A stretch of DNA of 64,000 bases. Origin: Formicarius rufipectus. Taxonomy: Eukaryota; Chordata; Aves; Passeriformes; Formicariidae. The notes below the pieces were generated by a model. The model saw only the letters and a program-made list of their open reading frames with translations, made no database searches and was not told the DNA's origin. Shown here piece after piece: positions 27,001 through 36,600 of this stretch (position 1 is the stretch's first letter; the number at the start of each line of letters is the position of its first letter). The stretch is taken from positions 1-64,000 of the forward strand of contig VXAU01003705.1 of assembly GCA_013399695.1 (NCBI GenBank), in the 5' to 3' direction. The translations under genes were made by a program, and so were the position numbers.

Positions 27001-30000
27001 GCATGTAACATTTTCCACTTTGTAAAAATTTCACCAAGAGAGGACAGCTTTAACCTGTTTTATGCCAATGTTATTCTGTACCTCTCCTGCTGTTTTCTGA
27101 TTTGGGGAATGGTCTACTATTAAGAGACTGTCTTAAGACACACTTTTGTCATTAAGCCGTGGCAGTCATTCTTATGATGACATTTTACTGTAGTATAACT
27201 TTATATTAATAGCATTAAAACATGGCTATGCAGAAGCCAGCTGTTTGTAGGGGTAAGGTAACAAGACACCCATAAAAGATTTTTTTGGTTTGTAATTCTG
27301 CCTTCATACTTCATCAGTCTTGCATTATTTTCGGAAGTAAAAAACTAAAATAGTAGTTGAGATTTTAGAAATGAATGCCTATGATGCAAGTTGCACACTA
27401 AAAGAGAGGGGTTTGTTTTCACTAGTGTTAAGTCAGTTGTCCTAGAGGAATTCAGGTTGTAATTAACTGTGTCATGCTTGTTTTGTTTCAGGTATGGCAA
27501 TTTAGATGGTGATCCAAAAGAGATATCACCTGTTATTGACCAGTTCATCGAATGTGTTTGGCAATTAATGGAACAGTCTCCTTGTGCCTTTGAATTCAAT
27601 GAGAGATTCCTCATCCACATACAGCATCATATCTATTCCTGCCAGTTTGGGAATTTCCTATGTAACAGCCAGAAGGAGAGACGAGAACTGAAGTATGAAA
27701 GCATATTATGCTCTGGTAGCATATTTACATATGGCGTTGGTGTCCAGTGGTGTGTTGAGGAGTCAGACATTAACCAGTCTGCATATATGTGCTTTCATAA
27801 GGTACAGGGTGCCTGTTGCCTTCTGGCAACACAGATTAATACCAAAAAAAGTAGATCCTCTGCAGTGTAGCTCTGCTGAGAGTGTAATCCATGGTGTGTG
27901 TAACAGGGATTAGTGAAACCTGACAAGAGCATTAGTCCTTCAGCCATGTGGGCCTACCTTTACTGCAGCCCTAACAACACCAAAGGCAAGCTGTCCCTGT
28001 AGCTCTAATTAAGATGATAGTGACTCTAGTTAAGTTCTTAGTTTGAGTTACTGCTCTTCTGTGTTTTAACCTGTCTTTGGATCTCATGTCAGGACATGTT
28101 AGCCCTGCTGTCTTGGGTACTTCCTTATGAACAGCCTTTTTGTCTGGTAGCCCTACCTAGGACTGAGTCAGAGAACTGCCCTTTTGCTGTCCAGCCCCAA
28201 AGCAATTATGAATTAATCTACCTGCCTTAGGCCCAGACAGAGCAACATCATCATTCCTGGCAATGCTGATGTTTGCATCTGCTTCCTGGGGCGCTGGGTC
28301 CTCAGTACGTGATGATATCCATCACTTTTCTCATGTACCCTGATCACGTCAGTAGCAATGAGAGAAAGGTGGCAGTTACTGCTGGCTGCTGCTGTTTGGT
28401 CCCTTTCACTGCTCAAATGCAGAGCAGCCAGTCTATGTAAAATCAAAACCTTCACAGATCATCATATACCAGAACCCAACTGCGTAAGAAAATGCAGTTC
28501 AGTGGGGTCGGAGTTAATTTTTAAATGTGGGCATACCTTTGGTGTGGAGATCAGCCTGAAAGCTTACCTTATGGAAGGAAGTGAGCCTCTCCATCTTGCA
28601 AAGGAACTAGTCTCTCCACCTTCTCTCTCCAACTGCTCTTGCTTTATGGGAAACGGATTGGATTTTTCCTTTAGTGACCAACAAAGGGAATATGGATTTC
28701 TATTTCTCTAAACTTACAACTTAAGTCTAATTCTGTTAAAGAAGCTGATTGTAAACGGGGAGTATAGAGAACTAGAATGCTGAATCTAAGCACTAGCTAT
28801 TCCTGAACCTTAGTAGTAGAAACTTTAATTTTTTATTTTTTTTTTTTCCCCCAGAATCCAAGAACGAACATATTCATTATGGGCTCAGCTGTGGAAAAAT
28901 CGTGCTGATTACCTGAATCCTTTATACAGGTCAGACCACAGTCAAACCCAAGGGACACTCTACCCACAGATAGCTCCATGCAACTTCTTGTACAAGTAAG
29001 TAGTATCACTTGCTAGAGAGAATTGTAGGATGTGTTAGTACAGAACAGAGTGCCTTAATATATAAATATTCTGTAAGGCAGTTTACAGAGAGTAAATTCA
29101 GTCTCAGTTACAATGTGTTTGTTCCTCGTGTGCTCACAGTCAGCCAACACGTCTGCACCATTCCACAACGGAGTATTAGTCTGAAAAGAAGCTTAAGATT
29201 AAAGCTATATTGATAGTTGTGTGTCCTAATTTCATGGTTACTCACTTCTTCCACTGAGAAATGCCTCTTTCAATTCTGTTCTCATCCATAGTTTCTAAAC
29301 TTAGAGTTGCTTCAACTTCTTCCACCCCAAGATTTCGTGATATTTATTTGGATCAACTGGTGTAAAAAATAAAAAAGATCAAGAAATGGTATGGTTTCAT
29401 TGCTAAAACATGTGTTTAGTAAAACAAAAATCAGACTTTCCCCATGCTGTTGGTATACCTCAAAGTAAGTTTTACTTGATATATTTTTCAAAATAATTTT
29501 TGAAATGTTACTATTGACATTCTGACTTGTGCCATTAATCTTAACAAACTTAAGAACTTGAATAGAAATTCAAGAAAACTGTGATTTAAGTAAAACTGAT
29601 CAGTTTGTTTTTCCAGTTGCAAATGCAGCACCTGTTAAAAAGTCAATAAAACTCCTGACAGAAATTGAATTCTTTCATATCTACTACACCAGATTTTAAA
29701 ACATTTTAGTCATTAATCATATTCTTTTTGATAGTGGGATTTATAAAAGAAGTATTGATACATCCTCCAATGGATGAGTAATCCTGTTGATTTTAATGGA
29801 ATTACTTGGGTGCGTAAAGACTTCCAAGCATGAGCTATCAGATGTTAACGTAAGGGAGAATGTGATTTAAATAGCATACTATTAAGATAGGAATAATAAG
29901 CCACCAATGAGCACGCATGTGCTCCGAAAATATGTGTCAGCTACTTGGCTAGACAGCTGCAGCCGACAGCAGGGCTTGGCTACTTAACCTGTCTGCTGAA

Positions 30001-31775
30001 CTAGTTAGTCTGGCTGTGGCCATATTGCTGGGATGGCAGAAGACGGGAAGAACACTGGATTAAGCTACAAACTTAGAGTGCTTTCATCCTGAAAATGAAA
30101 AATCAATTCAGCTGTTTAACTAAAGGTTTGTCAAGTAATTCCACAGAACAGGAAGAGAACTTGCCAACGTATATTGCCAATGTATATAATTGCTTCATCC
30201 ATAAGCAGTTTAAAATGTCAGTTTAAACTGTAAAAGAAAGGACACCATACTAGTTTTAACTCATGATTTTTAACCCTTTTTCACAGTGGAAGAAAACTCC
30301 CATTTTAAATATCTGCACCTTCCTTCCTGCCAGCCCTGGACAGAAACAAGCATACAGAATTTCAAAGTTGACTTCATGGAAAGTTAAACAGTTGAGAACT
30401 AGGAATATGAAAAACTGTCTTTACCCTTGGCTGTTTTATAGGTACCATTGCTTTAGAGTCCATAGTGTAGAACAACAAAATAATAATAAAAAAGTAACAC
30501 AAAATTTTGCATTCAGCCACGTGTCTAAGTCAAAGCTACATCCACCTTTCTTTTTATTGTGTATCAGAATTGGTTCAAGGGGACTATGACCACAGAGTTG
30601 TACCTTCAGGACTGAGGAAATGCAAATGAACCATCAATCTTGACAAACACTCTATCAATTTACGTGTATGCACTCTAATGATGAATAAGCCTTGGATGGA
30701 TGATTTAGGACAGTATGTGTCTGAGGGGGAGAGGGGTAATGGAAAAAAAGAGTATGTATTTATGTCTAGTGAGGATACCTCACCAAATGAGAAAATTCCT
30801 GACCTTCCCATTAATTCCAGGTTCTGGAGTGGTATGTACAACCGCTTTGAAAAGGGGCTGCATCCTCGACAATCAGTTACTGATTATCTGATGGCAGTGA
30901 AGGAGGAAACTCAGCAGCTGGAAGAAGAGCTGGAGGTCTTAGGAGAGGTAATAAACACTTGAGTTTGATACCCCAAACTTGGTAACTGATGATAAAAGAA
31001 ACACATCCTCATACACTGCAGTCACCTACATGCTACAGCCTTTTCTGGAACAAGGATGCTTAGCTGCCATCTGTGTTCTCAGATAAATTACCGTGAATGT
31101 TTCATATTAAGAGACAAAAGTGGTCTTTTTTAATTTGAGGATAAAATTCCACCTATGTTGGTGCACAAGTACTATCGTAAGTAAGTTTAACCCTTCTGTA
31201 ACACAGAAGGAATTGTAGTTCAGTCAGCACTGGTTTGAGATAAACTGTGCACATTTCATACGCTATAAATGCAAATAGGCAGTTGTAAAGGGTGTTGGTT
31301 GGGCTGGGCTCTGAACTTAGATTTAAAAAAAAAAAAAAAAATAAGGCAAAGACATAGAAGATGATTACTGGCCCTAAATGTGTTCACGTAATAGATACTG
31401 TTTTCTTTATTTCAGCGATTAGCAAATCTTCAGAAATCACAATCAGGTGATAATAAAGTCAAGAGTAAGCAACAAGACCAAAGCAAACACTTTAGGTTGT
31501 CTACTTCCAACAACAGCTTAGCTAACACTCCCCAGGACTACAGCAACGATCTGAAATCATTCCCATCTCGGAGCCCTTCACAAGGGGATGAAGAAGATTC
31601 TGCCCTGATTTTGACACAGGACAACCTGAAAAGCTCTGATCCTGACCTCTCAGCCAACAGTGATCAGGAGTCTGGTGTGGAGGACTTAAGCTGTAGGTCC
31701 CCAAGTGGAGGTGGCTGTTTGCCTAGTGAAGACAGTGGCAAGGACTCTGATGAGGCTGTATTTCTGGCAGGCTGA
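2944..31775 (+). CDS. MTMR7: Myotubularin-related protein 7 (coding exons 2-14; exon 1 outside window)
   Basis: Myotubularin-family lipid phosphatase that removes the 3-phosphate from PI(3)P and PI(3,5)P2 (and inositol 1,3-bisphosphate) on endosomal membranes; the family member is known to pair with inactive MTMR9. Thirteen exons join in frame. With the usual eight residues from exon 1 the protein is 659 residues, against 660 in human. Order: PH-GRAM domain (about 9-105), phosphatase domain (about 125-500) with active-site motif HCSDGWDRTAQ (Cys338 and Arg344 in this numbering), coiled coil (about 524-550) for dimerisation, then a serine-rich acidic tail. All catalytic residues are intact. 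The tail (ANTPQDYS, SFPSRSPSQGDE, VEDLSCRSPSGG) identifies MTMR7 rather than MTMR6 or MTMR8. It is followed tail to tail by VPS37A. The promoter is not in the window. Confidence 0.97.
3067..4665. other. MTMR7 intron 2
   Basis: AT-rich intron holding a solo LTR (about 3514-4087). Outside the LTR no feature stands out; the T-rich run just before 4660 is the polypyrimidine tract of the exon 3 acceptor. Confidence 0.85.
3514..4087 (-). mobile_element. Solo LTR of an avian endogenous retrovirus
   Basis: About 570 bp running from TGTTATAATGGTTTAACCCC to GCCAAAACCAGCACA. I recognise the family from many bird genomes: AACTCGTGGGTTGA, AAAACAAGGAATTCGTTCAC, GGTATGGAATATCCCTTTGG and GTGTTCAGCACAAATCC are shared landmarks. 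The element reads on the minus strand, where a TATA-like GCATATAAAG lies near 3820. There are no internal retroviral genes, so it is a recombination-derived solo LTR. I could not find a clean target-site duplication. It is antisense to MTMR7. Confidence 0.85.
4666..4828 (+). CDS. MTMR7: MTMR7 exon 3 (residues 50-104)
   Basis: Second half of the PH-GRAM domain: VLHSQISSIEKQATT, PLLIRCKNFQVIQ, LIIPQERDCHD, ISLIRLARP. Acceptor CCCTTACAG, donor GTATGG. Length 163 bp, ending after the first base of a Val codon. Confidence 0.97.
4829..8461. other. MTMR7 intron 3
   Basis: 3.6 kb of AT-rich intron. A short direct repeat of TATAATGCTAT occurs at about 5078-5112. Several small open frames (for example 5591-5794 and 6115-5849) have no protein-like composition. 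No repeat family, RNA gene or regulatory motif could be supported. Confidence 0.7.
8462..8619 (+). CDS. MTMR7: MTMR7 exon 4 (residues 104-156)
   Basis: Links PH-GRAM to the phosphatase domain: KYEELYCFSFNPKLDKEE, EEYNRMGVPNNYWQ, CDVNRDYG. Acceptor GTTTTTCAG, donor GTGAGT. Length 158 bp. Confidence 0.97.
8620..10175. other. MTMR7 intron 4
   Basis: Contains a MIR-like fragment near 8796-8850. Otherwise there is AT-rich DNA with chance ORFs on both strands. The open frame 10035-10328 is exon 5 read back into its upstream intron. Confidence 0.65.
8796..8850 (+). repeat. MIR-like SINE core fragment
   Basis: The stretch ATCTTCATTTAACTGATGTG followed by GAAATGAAGCACAGAAA resembles the 3' half of the ancient MIR SINE (TTTACAGATGAGGAAACTGA and GGCACAGAG in the consensus). 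It is diverged and short, so the call is tentative. Confidence 0.45.
10176..10304 (+). CDS. MTMR7: MTMR7 exon 5 (residues 157-199)
   Basis: Start of the phosphatase domain: CDSYPTEVYVPKSA, then HIIVGSSKFRSRRRFPALSY and YCKDNN. Acceptor TTTTCACAG, donor GTAAGT. Length 129 bp, phase 0. Confidence 0.97.
10305..13521. other. MTMR7 intron 5
   Basis: 3.2 kb with no feature I can name. Between about 10870 and 11180 the sequence is somewhat GC-richer and has a 92-codon open frame (10879-11157) without recognisable domains. The open frame 12345-12010 on the minus strand is likewise unrecognised. Confidence 0.6.
13522..13656 (+). CDS. MTMR7: MTMR7 exon 6 (residues 200-244)
   Basis: Phosphatase domain: ASICRSSQPLSGFSARC, LEDEQMLQAIRKANPGS, FIYVVDTRPK. 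Acceptor TTCTGTAG, donor GTAAGT. Length 135 bp. Confidence 0.97.
13657..18109. other. MTMR7 intron 6
   Basis: 4.5 kb AT-rich intron. It holds a short TA microsatellite (about 13989-14010) and an A-run (17208-17220). A GC-richer patch lies at about 14630-14830. No repeat family or RNA gene could be supported. Confidence 0.65.
13989..14010. repeat. TA dinucleotide repeat
   Basis: A short run of alternating T and A with one interruption, in intron 6 of MTMR7. Confidence 0.8.
18110..18242 (+). CDS. MTMR7: MTMR7 exon 7 (residues 245-289)
   Basis: Phosphatase domain: LNAMANRAAGKGYENE, NYSNIKFQFIGIENIHVMR, SLQKMLE. Acceptor GTTTTTCAG, donor GTAATA. Length 133 bp, ending after the first base of a Val codon. 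An in-frame reading continues some 60 codons into the intron, which is only read-through. Confidence 0.97.
18243..22878. other. MTMR7 intron 7
   Basis: 4.6 kb, mostly very AT-rich, with T-runs near 18540-18556 and a TATATTAG short repeat near 20515-20555. A GC-richer island at about 20830-21340 carries several overlapping open frames and matches nothing I recognise. No RNA genes seen. Confidence 0.65.
22879..22988 (+). CDS. MTMR7: MTMR7 exon 8 (residues 289-325)
   Basis: Phosphatase domain just before the active site: VCELKSPSMSDFLWGLENSG, then HIKAIMDAGIFIAK. Acceptor TTTTGCAG, donor GTAAAG. Length 110 bp. Confidence 0.97.
22989..24910. other. MTMR7 intron 8
   Basis: Contains an AAAC tetranucleotide repeat (24223-24248). 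The pyrimidine-rich block at about 23250-24150 has no recognisable repeat or coding content. Confidence 0.65.
24223..24248. repeat. AAAC tetranucleotide repeat
   Basis: About five uninterrupted copies of CAAA within intron 8 of MTMR7, a simple microsatellite. Confidence 0.9.
24911..25036 (+). CDS. MTMR7: MTMR7 exon 9, active site (residues 326-367)
   Basis: Encodes the Cys-X5-Arg phosphatase signature HCSDGWDRTAQVCSVASLLL with Cys338, Asp340, Asp343 and Arg344 in place, so the product should be catalytically active, unlike the dead MTMR9-12 type proteins. Acceptor GTATCCTTAG, donor GTAAGC. Length 126 bp. Confidence 0.98.
25037..25775. other. MTMR7 intron 9
   Basis: 739 bp. Overlapping open frames occur on both strands at 25032-25378 but without recognisable domains; nothing else seen. 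Confidence 0.65.
25776..25825 (+). CDS. MTMR7: MTMR7 exon 10 (residues 368-384)
   Basis: Only 50 bp: VLIEKDWVSFGHKFNHR, a highly conserved myotubularin segment after the active site. Acceptor CTTTTTAG, donor GTAAGG. Confidence 0.96.
25826..27491. other. MTMR7 intron 10
   Basis: 1.7 kb of AT-rich DNA with a TA repeat at 26815-26831. The open frame 26869-27123 is unrecognised and probably chance. Confidence 0.65.
26815..26831. repeat. TA dinucleotide repeat
   Basis: Eight to nine TA units in MTMR7 intron 10. Confidence 0.85.
27492..27692 (+). CDS. MTMR7: MTMR7 exon 11 (residues 384-451)
   Basis: YGNLDGDPKEISPVIDQFIE, CVWQLMEQSPCAFEFNERFL, HHIYSCQFGNFLCNSQ. Acceptor TTTGTTTCAG, donor GTATGA (weak). 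Length 201 bp. The frame stays open about 60 codons into the intron, so retention of the intron would give a truncated protein. Confidence 0.97.
27693..28854. other. MTMR7 intron 11
   Basis: 1.2 kb holding a 117-codon open frame (28358-28711, plus strand) whose first residues look like a signal peptide by chance or otherwise. The T- and C-run before 28855 is the acceptor tract. No repeat family recognised. Confidence 0.6.
28855..28995 (+). CDS. MTMR7: MTMR7 exon 12 (residues 451-498)
   Basis: IQERTYSLWAQLWKNRADYL, YRSDHSQTQGTL, CNFLYK: end of the catalytic domain. Acceptor TTTCCCCCAG, donor GTAAGT. Length 141 bp. Confidence 0.97.
28996..30820. other. MTMR7 intron 12
   Basis: 1.8 kb AT-rich intron. 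The open frame 30678-30962 is exon 13 extended upstream. The frame 30263-30589 is unrecognised. No repeats named. Confidence 0.65.
30821..30947 (+). CDS. MTMR7: MTMR7 exon 13 (residues 498-540)
   Basis: FWSGMYNRFEKGLHPRQS closes the phosphatase fold; MAVKEETQQLEEELEVLGE begins the coiled coil. Acceptor TTAATTCCAG, donor GTAATA. Length 127 bp. Confidence 0.97.
30948..31415. other. MTMR7 intron 13
   Basis: 468 bp; holds an A-run (31325-31341) and nothing else recognisable. Confidence 0.75.
31416..31775 (+). CDS. MTMR7: MTMR7 exon 14, last coding exon (residues 541-659 and stop)
   Basis: Ends the coiled coil (RLANLQKSQ), then a long disordered tail rich in Ser, Asp and Glu: TSNNSLANTPQDYSNDLKS, ALILTQDNLKSSDPDLSANS, VEDLSCRSPSGG, and DSGKDSDEAVFLAG before the TGA at 31773. 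Acceptor TTTATTTCAG. The tail ends at the same place as in mammals. Confidence 0.97.
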   Translation, partial: RLANLQKSQSGDNKVKSKQQDQSKHFRLSTSNNSLANTPQDYSNDLKSFPSRSPSQGDEEDSALILTQDNLKSSDPDLSANSDQESGVEDLSCRSPSGGGCLPSEDSGKDSDEAVFLAG

Positions 31776-33640
31776 AATACCTTCACAGCACCAATGATCC
31801 AGATGAAATTAAGTCTTACACAGTCTGGAATGACATCTTTTCATCAGATGAAGAATGGAAGTCGTTTGTGGCCTAAAGAAATAATCCAAAGAAAGGGAAC
31901 TGTGCAATTGTGTAAGTAAAGATCTAAACAGAACAAGCTATTATTAATTTTAAGACTTAATGCTAGAGAAAGGTAATATCTGCTGTTATATTTAGTTAAG
32001 CCAATGTGGAATTTATCAGTGATGTACATAATTATTCCTTACTTTGTACATTTCCATAATTATTTATTGTACAAGATAATATTTCCTCTCCAAAGATGTG
32101 AAATTCAAAAGTACTCTCTTACACAAGGCTGAAGATACATTAGTGTTAGCGTTACTGGTGAAGCAGTCAAAACTTATTTTTGTAGAGCTCTTCTGCCTTC
32201 AAGCTTATGTATGTTCTTCACAAGAGGTGTTACTTTTGAATTCAGGCAATTGTTTTGCAAAGCCTCCTCCTAGAATCCTTTACAGCAAAGTAAAGCCAAC
32301 AAATGGACAAATGCTGGTTAAAGGGACAAATGAAGCTTGATCCCGAAAACAAAATCCTTCAGTAAGCAGTTTCTGCTGCTGCATGTGAATACATTCCATT
32401 TGTACTTGGTTCTTAACCAGTGTTGAAAGTTCAGTCATTTCTGTGACCAAAACTTCAAGGACTATAACAGTACACACACCTTTGTGCTAAAGCATCCCTT
32501 TATAATTAAAGCTATATTAAGCAGTTTATTCTAACCTGTTTACATTTTGCTCTCAAGCGTTTGTTTCTTACCCTTGTTTTAAAGGTAGTAAAATCCTGGA
32601 TTCTCCAGCCTATTTTGATTCCTGCTTGAAAACGTTTTATTTGAGAGCATGAGATACATATACAGCAGAAAGAGTAGAGAAAATCAGTTATAAAAATCAC
32701 TTATGAAAGTGTCGCTCTGAATTTGTAAGTAAAGGAAGATTATGCCCATAAAGGAACTGCTAGAAAGAATATTTCTTCCCAATTTTGTTGTTCAAAGTAA
32801 ACTAACCACTACCAACTCTTTTTTCTATCCTCAAACAAAATTTCCCTTTTAGTACTTCCCAACCTGAAGAGCATGACGATGCTAATTTAAGAAAAGGACT
32901 GATTCACCATTCACCAGAAAGTTCAATCTTTCTTAAAAATTTTCACCTTTTAAAAAATAGGAATAATAATTTTCATAATTATCAGTACAGAAGTAAACAA
33001 CTGAAAAACGCTTAAGCTTTGGAATGTCTTGAAACTCACGAAAAAGGCAGCGCTATTAAGCTTCAAGTCTTTCGAGCTTGGTGGGGTTTTTTTGTTTTGT
33101 TTTGTTTGGGGGTTTTAATTTTTTATTTTTTTTTAAATATTAGTTAAACCAAGCAGTTAAAAATATAATTCACATGGCTGCTCCTACCTGCTTGGAGACA
33201 ATGTAGTACTGAACTCTAGTTACAGGAAAGCAGTAGTAAGGTAAGTTTACTTCGATTGCCTTTCACAGTTCTCCCTTAAATTCAGACTTACAGGTAGTAA
33301 TATAAATATACCTCAGTTTAGAATTGTGAGATTTTATTATTCAGTCTGCTTTTATGGAATTTTTTTTTTCTGTTCTGTGAACTTCTGTTATTAAAAGTGC
33401 ATACATGAACTTCAGTATTATTAACATCCTCCTAAGGGAGCTGCTGTCTTTGAACAAATAATGCCTAAGAGCAAGGTTTATCTTAATGTTATACGGGAAA
33501 GGGCAGATCCTCAATTTGATAAATCACAATAATTCAAATAAATACAACTCTTAAGTTATTCAATTCTGTTGAGAATCTAGCCTTCTGTTTTTAATCTTTA
33601 TGAAGTTTTAATAAATTAAATACTTGATTTTAATTGCACT
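31776..33640 (+). other. MTMR7: Probable MTMR7 3' untranslated region
   Basis: AT-rich sequence directly after the MTMR7 stop with no further splice or coding signals. AATAAA hexamers occur at 33536-33541 and 33610-33615, and a later one at 34083-34088. The end is not certain without transcript data. A poly-T/GTTTT-rich stretch lies at about 33087-33136. Confidence 0.5.
33610..33615 (+). terminator. MTMR7: Candidate polyadenylation signal for MTMR7
   Basis: AATAAA about 1.84 kb after the stop codon, followed within 50 bases by T- and GT-rich sequence (GGTTTTGTATTTTG). Alternatives are at 33536 and 34083. Which is used cannot be read from the sequence. Confidence 0.35.
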
Positions 33641-36600
33641 TTTAAAAAGGTTTTGTATTTTGAACATAGCCTGTAAAATTTATGGTATTAAAAGAGAGAA
33701 TGGGTTTTCTCAAACTAAAGAAATATGCTGCAAAGTCAGCAATGAAAACAAACCACACAAATATTCTACCTAAAAATAAGTTTGAAAATGGGCAATTTTA
33801 TTGCACATCTTTAAAATATAAACTTGTATATGATAGTGTCCTATTAGAAATGCCTAGAAATAAATGCAGAATAGCAAGATACGCAAATTCAAAGCACTGT
33901 TTTTGTGTCGCTTATGCAACTCCTTGTAACTAGCTTTATAACTAAATTATTAGCATATTAATATTTTCTTCATTAAGCTTTAATTTAGCAGCCCTCTGTG
34001 ATGGAATTTTGCACTAGTTACTGATGGTATCATTGTACTGCATGTATTTGTGGCATTACCAGGCTAATGAGAAACACTTTCAAATAAACACTTAGGAGTT
34101 ATTTAATGTTATTTCACACCAGTGAGTGAAACAAAGATTTGCTAACCTGATTTTTGTAATACAGTTTTTAATTTTCTTAAGAGTCACTTTGTCACCAATA
34201 ACAGGGGATTTTTGCATCTTCCCTACTTCAATACTTTAATCCAGTAGTTTAAGCTATGGAGTAATCTAAAACTGGTAACTAAGAAAACCAGGACTCTTGA
34301 CAATTGCATTAATTATATGAGAGCATGTTACAGCCATGTATTTATTTTTTTTTTTTAGGAAATGCAAACCAAAAAAGGATAAGAACATCACATTATGAAC
34401 TGCACTGATTTCTTGTAGCCTTATAGGGCTCTCCCTTCTTCTGCAAATATTTGCAAATTTGGCATAAGCCCACTGTAATTTGAAAGAGGACACATATGAA
34501 CGTAACTGCTGGAAAGGCCTCACTAGGTTCAGGGTGTTCTTTAGCATGAAAATGTGTCTCTAAAGGACACTGAGGGCAGCTGAAGCCTTCTCTACAGAAG
34601 ATCACCACCTGAAGCACAGAAGGAAAACCTATTTGCCAACTGCTTTTATTAGTAGCTCTAGACAAGACAGACAAAGGTGGTAAACTGACAATCGCTTCTA
34701 AAAGCCTAAGAACTCAAAAGTTGGAGGGCACAACACAGATCAAATGATATGACTAAAGGTAAGAAGAGAAAAAGAACAAAAAAACGGGGAGGGAGACAGG
34801 GAAGACAAGCTCTTTGTAAAATCAGCAAGTACAGCAGGAAACCACATTCTTTGAAGGCGGGGCAGGCCAGAGCACATGTTCATATAGGAGGAAAGATGTT
34901 TAATGACACACACACTAGTAATAATTAAGCCCCAGCAACAAATAAGAGACAGCCTTTGCAATGAAGATAAGCATGTCATCACTGATGACTAGCTAACTTG
35001 ATGCTTTTATGTGGATGTTGCCCTGATCTGCACAGAGTTCTCAAATAGATCACAAACATTGTCAAGGCCAGGGGCTGCTTCTGGGCACAGGCTGAAGGCT
35101 GAGTGCAGTTTTTAGGTTGGTTGGTCATGCTTATACTCTGTAGTACAGAGACAGGTAAACACCACAGTGATAGAAAAATCTTCCAAGGACAGGTAAGTCA
35201 CTGCCAATTCATTTGGGAAGGGAGGAACATGTGGTGGTTACTAAGACTCATGAAAAATCTGCCAAAGACCTAGAGCCAAGCATACTACAAACCTTGAATT
35301 CAGAGAGCAGAAACATAGCTAGAGTGGGACAATAAGAAGGTAAAATGAACATTCAACTTACTTATATTATTTAAAATGCCAGTAAAGCACCTGAAACCAG
35401 CAAATCCAATTATGTTAAATATTAAAATAAAATGTAGTGGTCTTTTAATATAAATGATTCTGGAAAGAAACTAATGAAACCTTAGATGTCCACCAGAATT
35501 GTGACTGAATTCAGGCAAGGACTCACTTAAGTCTGCTGGTTGCCAAGGTTTTTTGGATGAATTTATTTGCTTTATGAAGACTAAACAGTTCTTTTATGTA
35601 AAGTATTTCCTTATTATTGATATACAGAGCTTTCTTTATAGCTCATTACTGCATATAGGTGTGATGTCTACAGGTATATGATCAAAACAAGGTATTTACA
35701 AAAGCCAGAAATCTAATATGGGTTTTCAAAGTCTGTTTCAGTGAGGGTGGCTCCAAGAATTACTGCTATTGAAAGGGTTAGGCAGGAAAAGCTGACACTG
35801 CTACACACAAAGATAAAAAGTTCGTTCTGGAGTAGCTTACTGCATCCATTTCCAACTTAATTCTGAATCCACTAGAGGTGTCCTGCAATGTCAAATTCCT
35901 GATTCAGTGAGATGATTATAAGATATATTAAAATCCCAAAGCCTTTAATACATTACACTATCTACTGTTCAGAATAATTACACAATTAAGGCTGATAACT
36001 TTGATTTAATTCAGTCTGACCCAAAGGTCTCTCAAATCTTTTAGCAAGATTTATCCTAGTCTAGCTCATTTAGGAGTTACAATACAGAATGTACTCCCCC
36101 ATGCCAAAAAAATACTGCAACACCAGAGACCAGCCATCTCCTTACTCTGATGTTTCTTGCTCCTTGAGTTCTTTTTTCCACTGTTTTCAGGCAGAACACC
36201 TGAGGATGACATACTGCAAGGCTCCCAAGAAACAAGTCACTGTATGTAGCCTTTTATTCCAAATTGCATAAAAGTTCACTTGACACATTTCAAAAGCCTT
36301 TAGAATATGCATCTAACAGCAGCAGCCATTCTCTTACACTTCATAGGGAATTGTTTAAAACTGGATTTACATCTACACTCTATATTTTGGCAAAACAAGG
36401 TAAGGAATGCATTTAATAGTGAGCTACCAGCAGGCTAGAAGCAAAAACCCCTAACTCTTGAAAGAGTGTTATCAGTGTTCTTTTAAGTCTTCTGGTGAAG
36501 GTGCAACCAGTGTAGGAGTAAAGATAATGAAAAAAACAAACCACAACATGAAAATACAAGCCAGCATCAGCTTGGTCTTTAAAGACCACAAACAGGCTGG

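Noticed and set aside
27469..27870. 133-codon frame as a separate gene
   Set aside because: It is MTMR7 exon 11 plus flanking intron sequence, not an independent gene.
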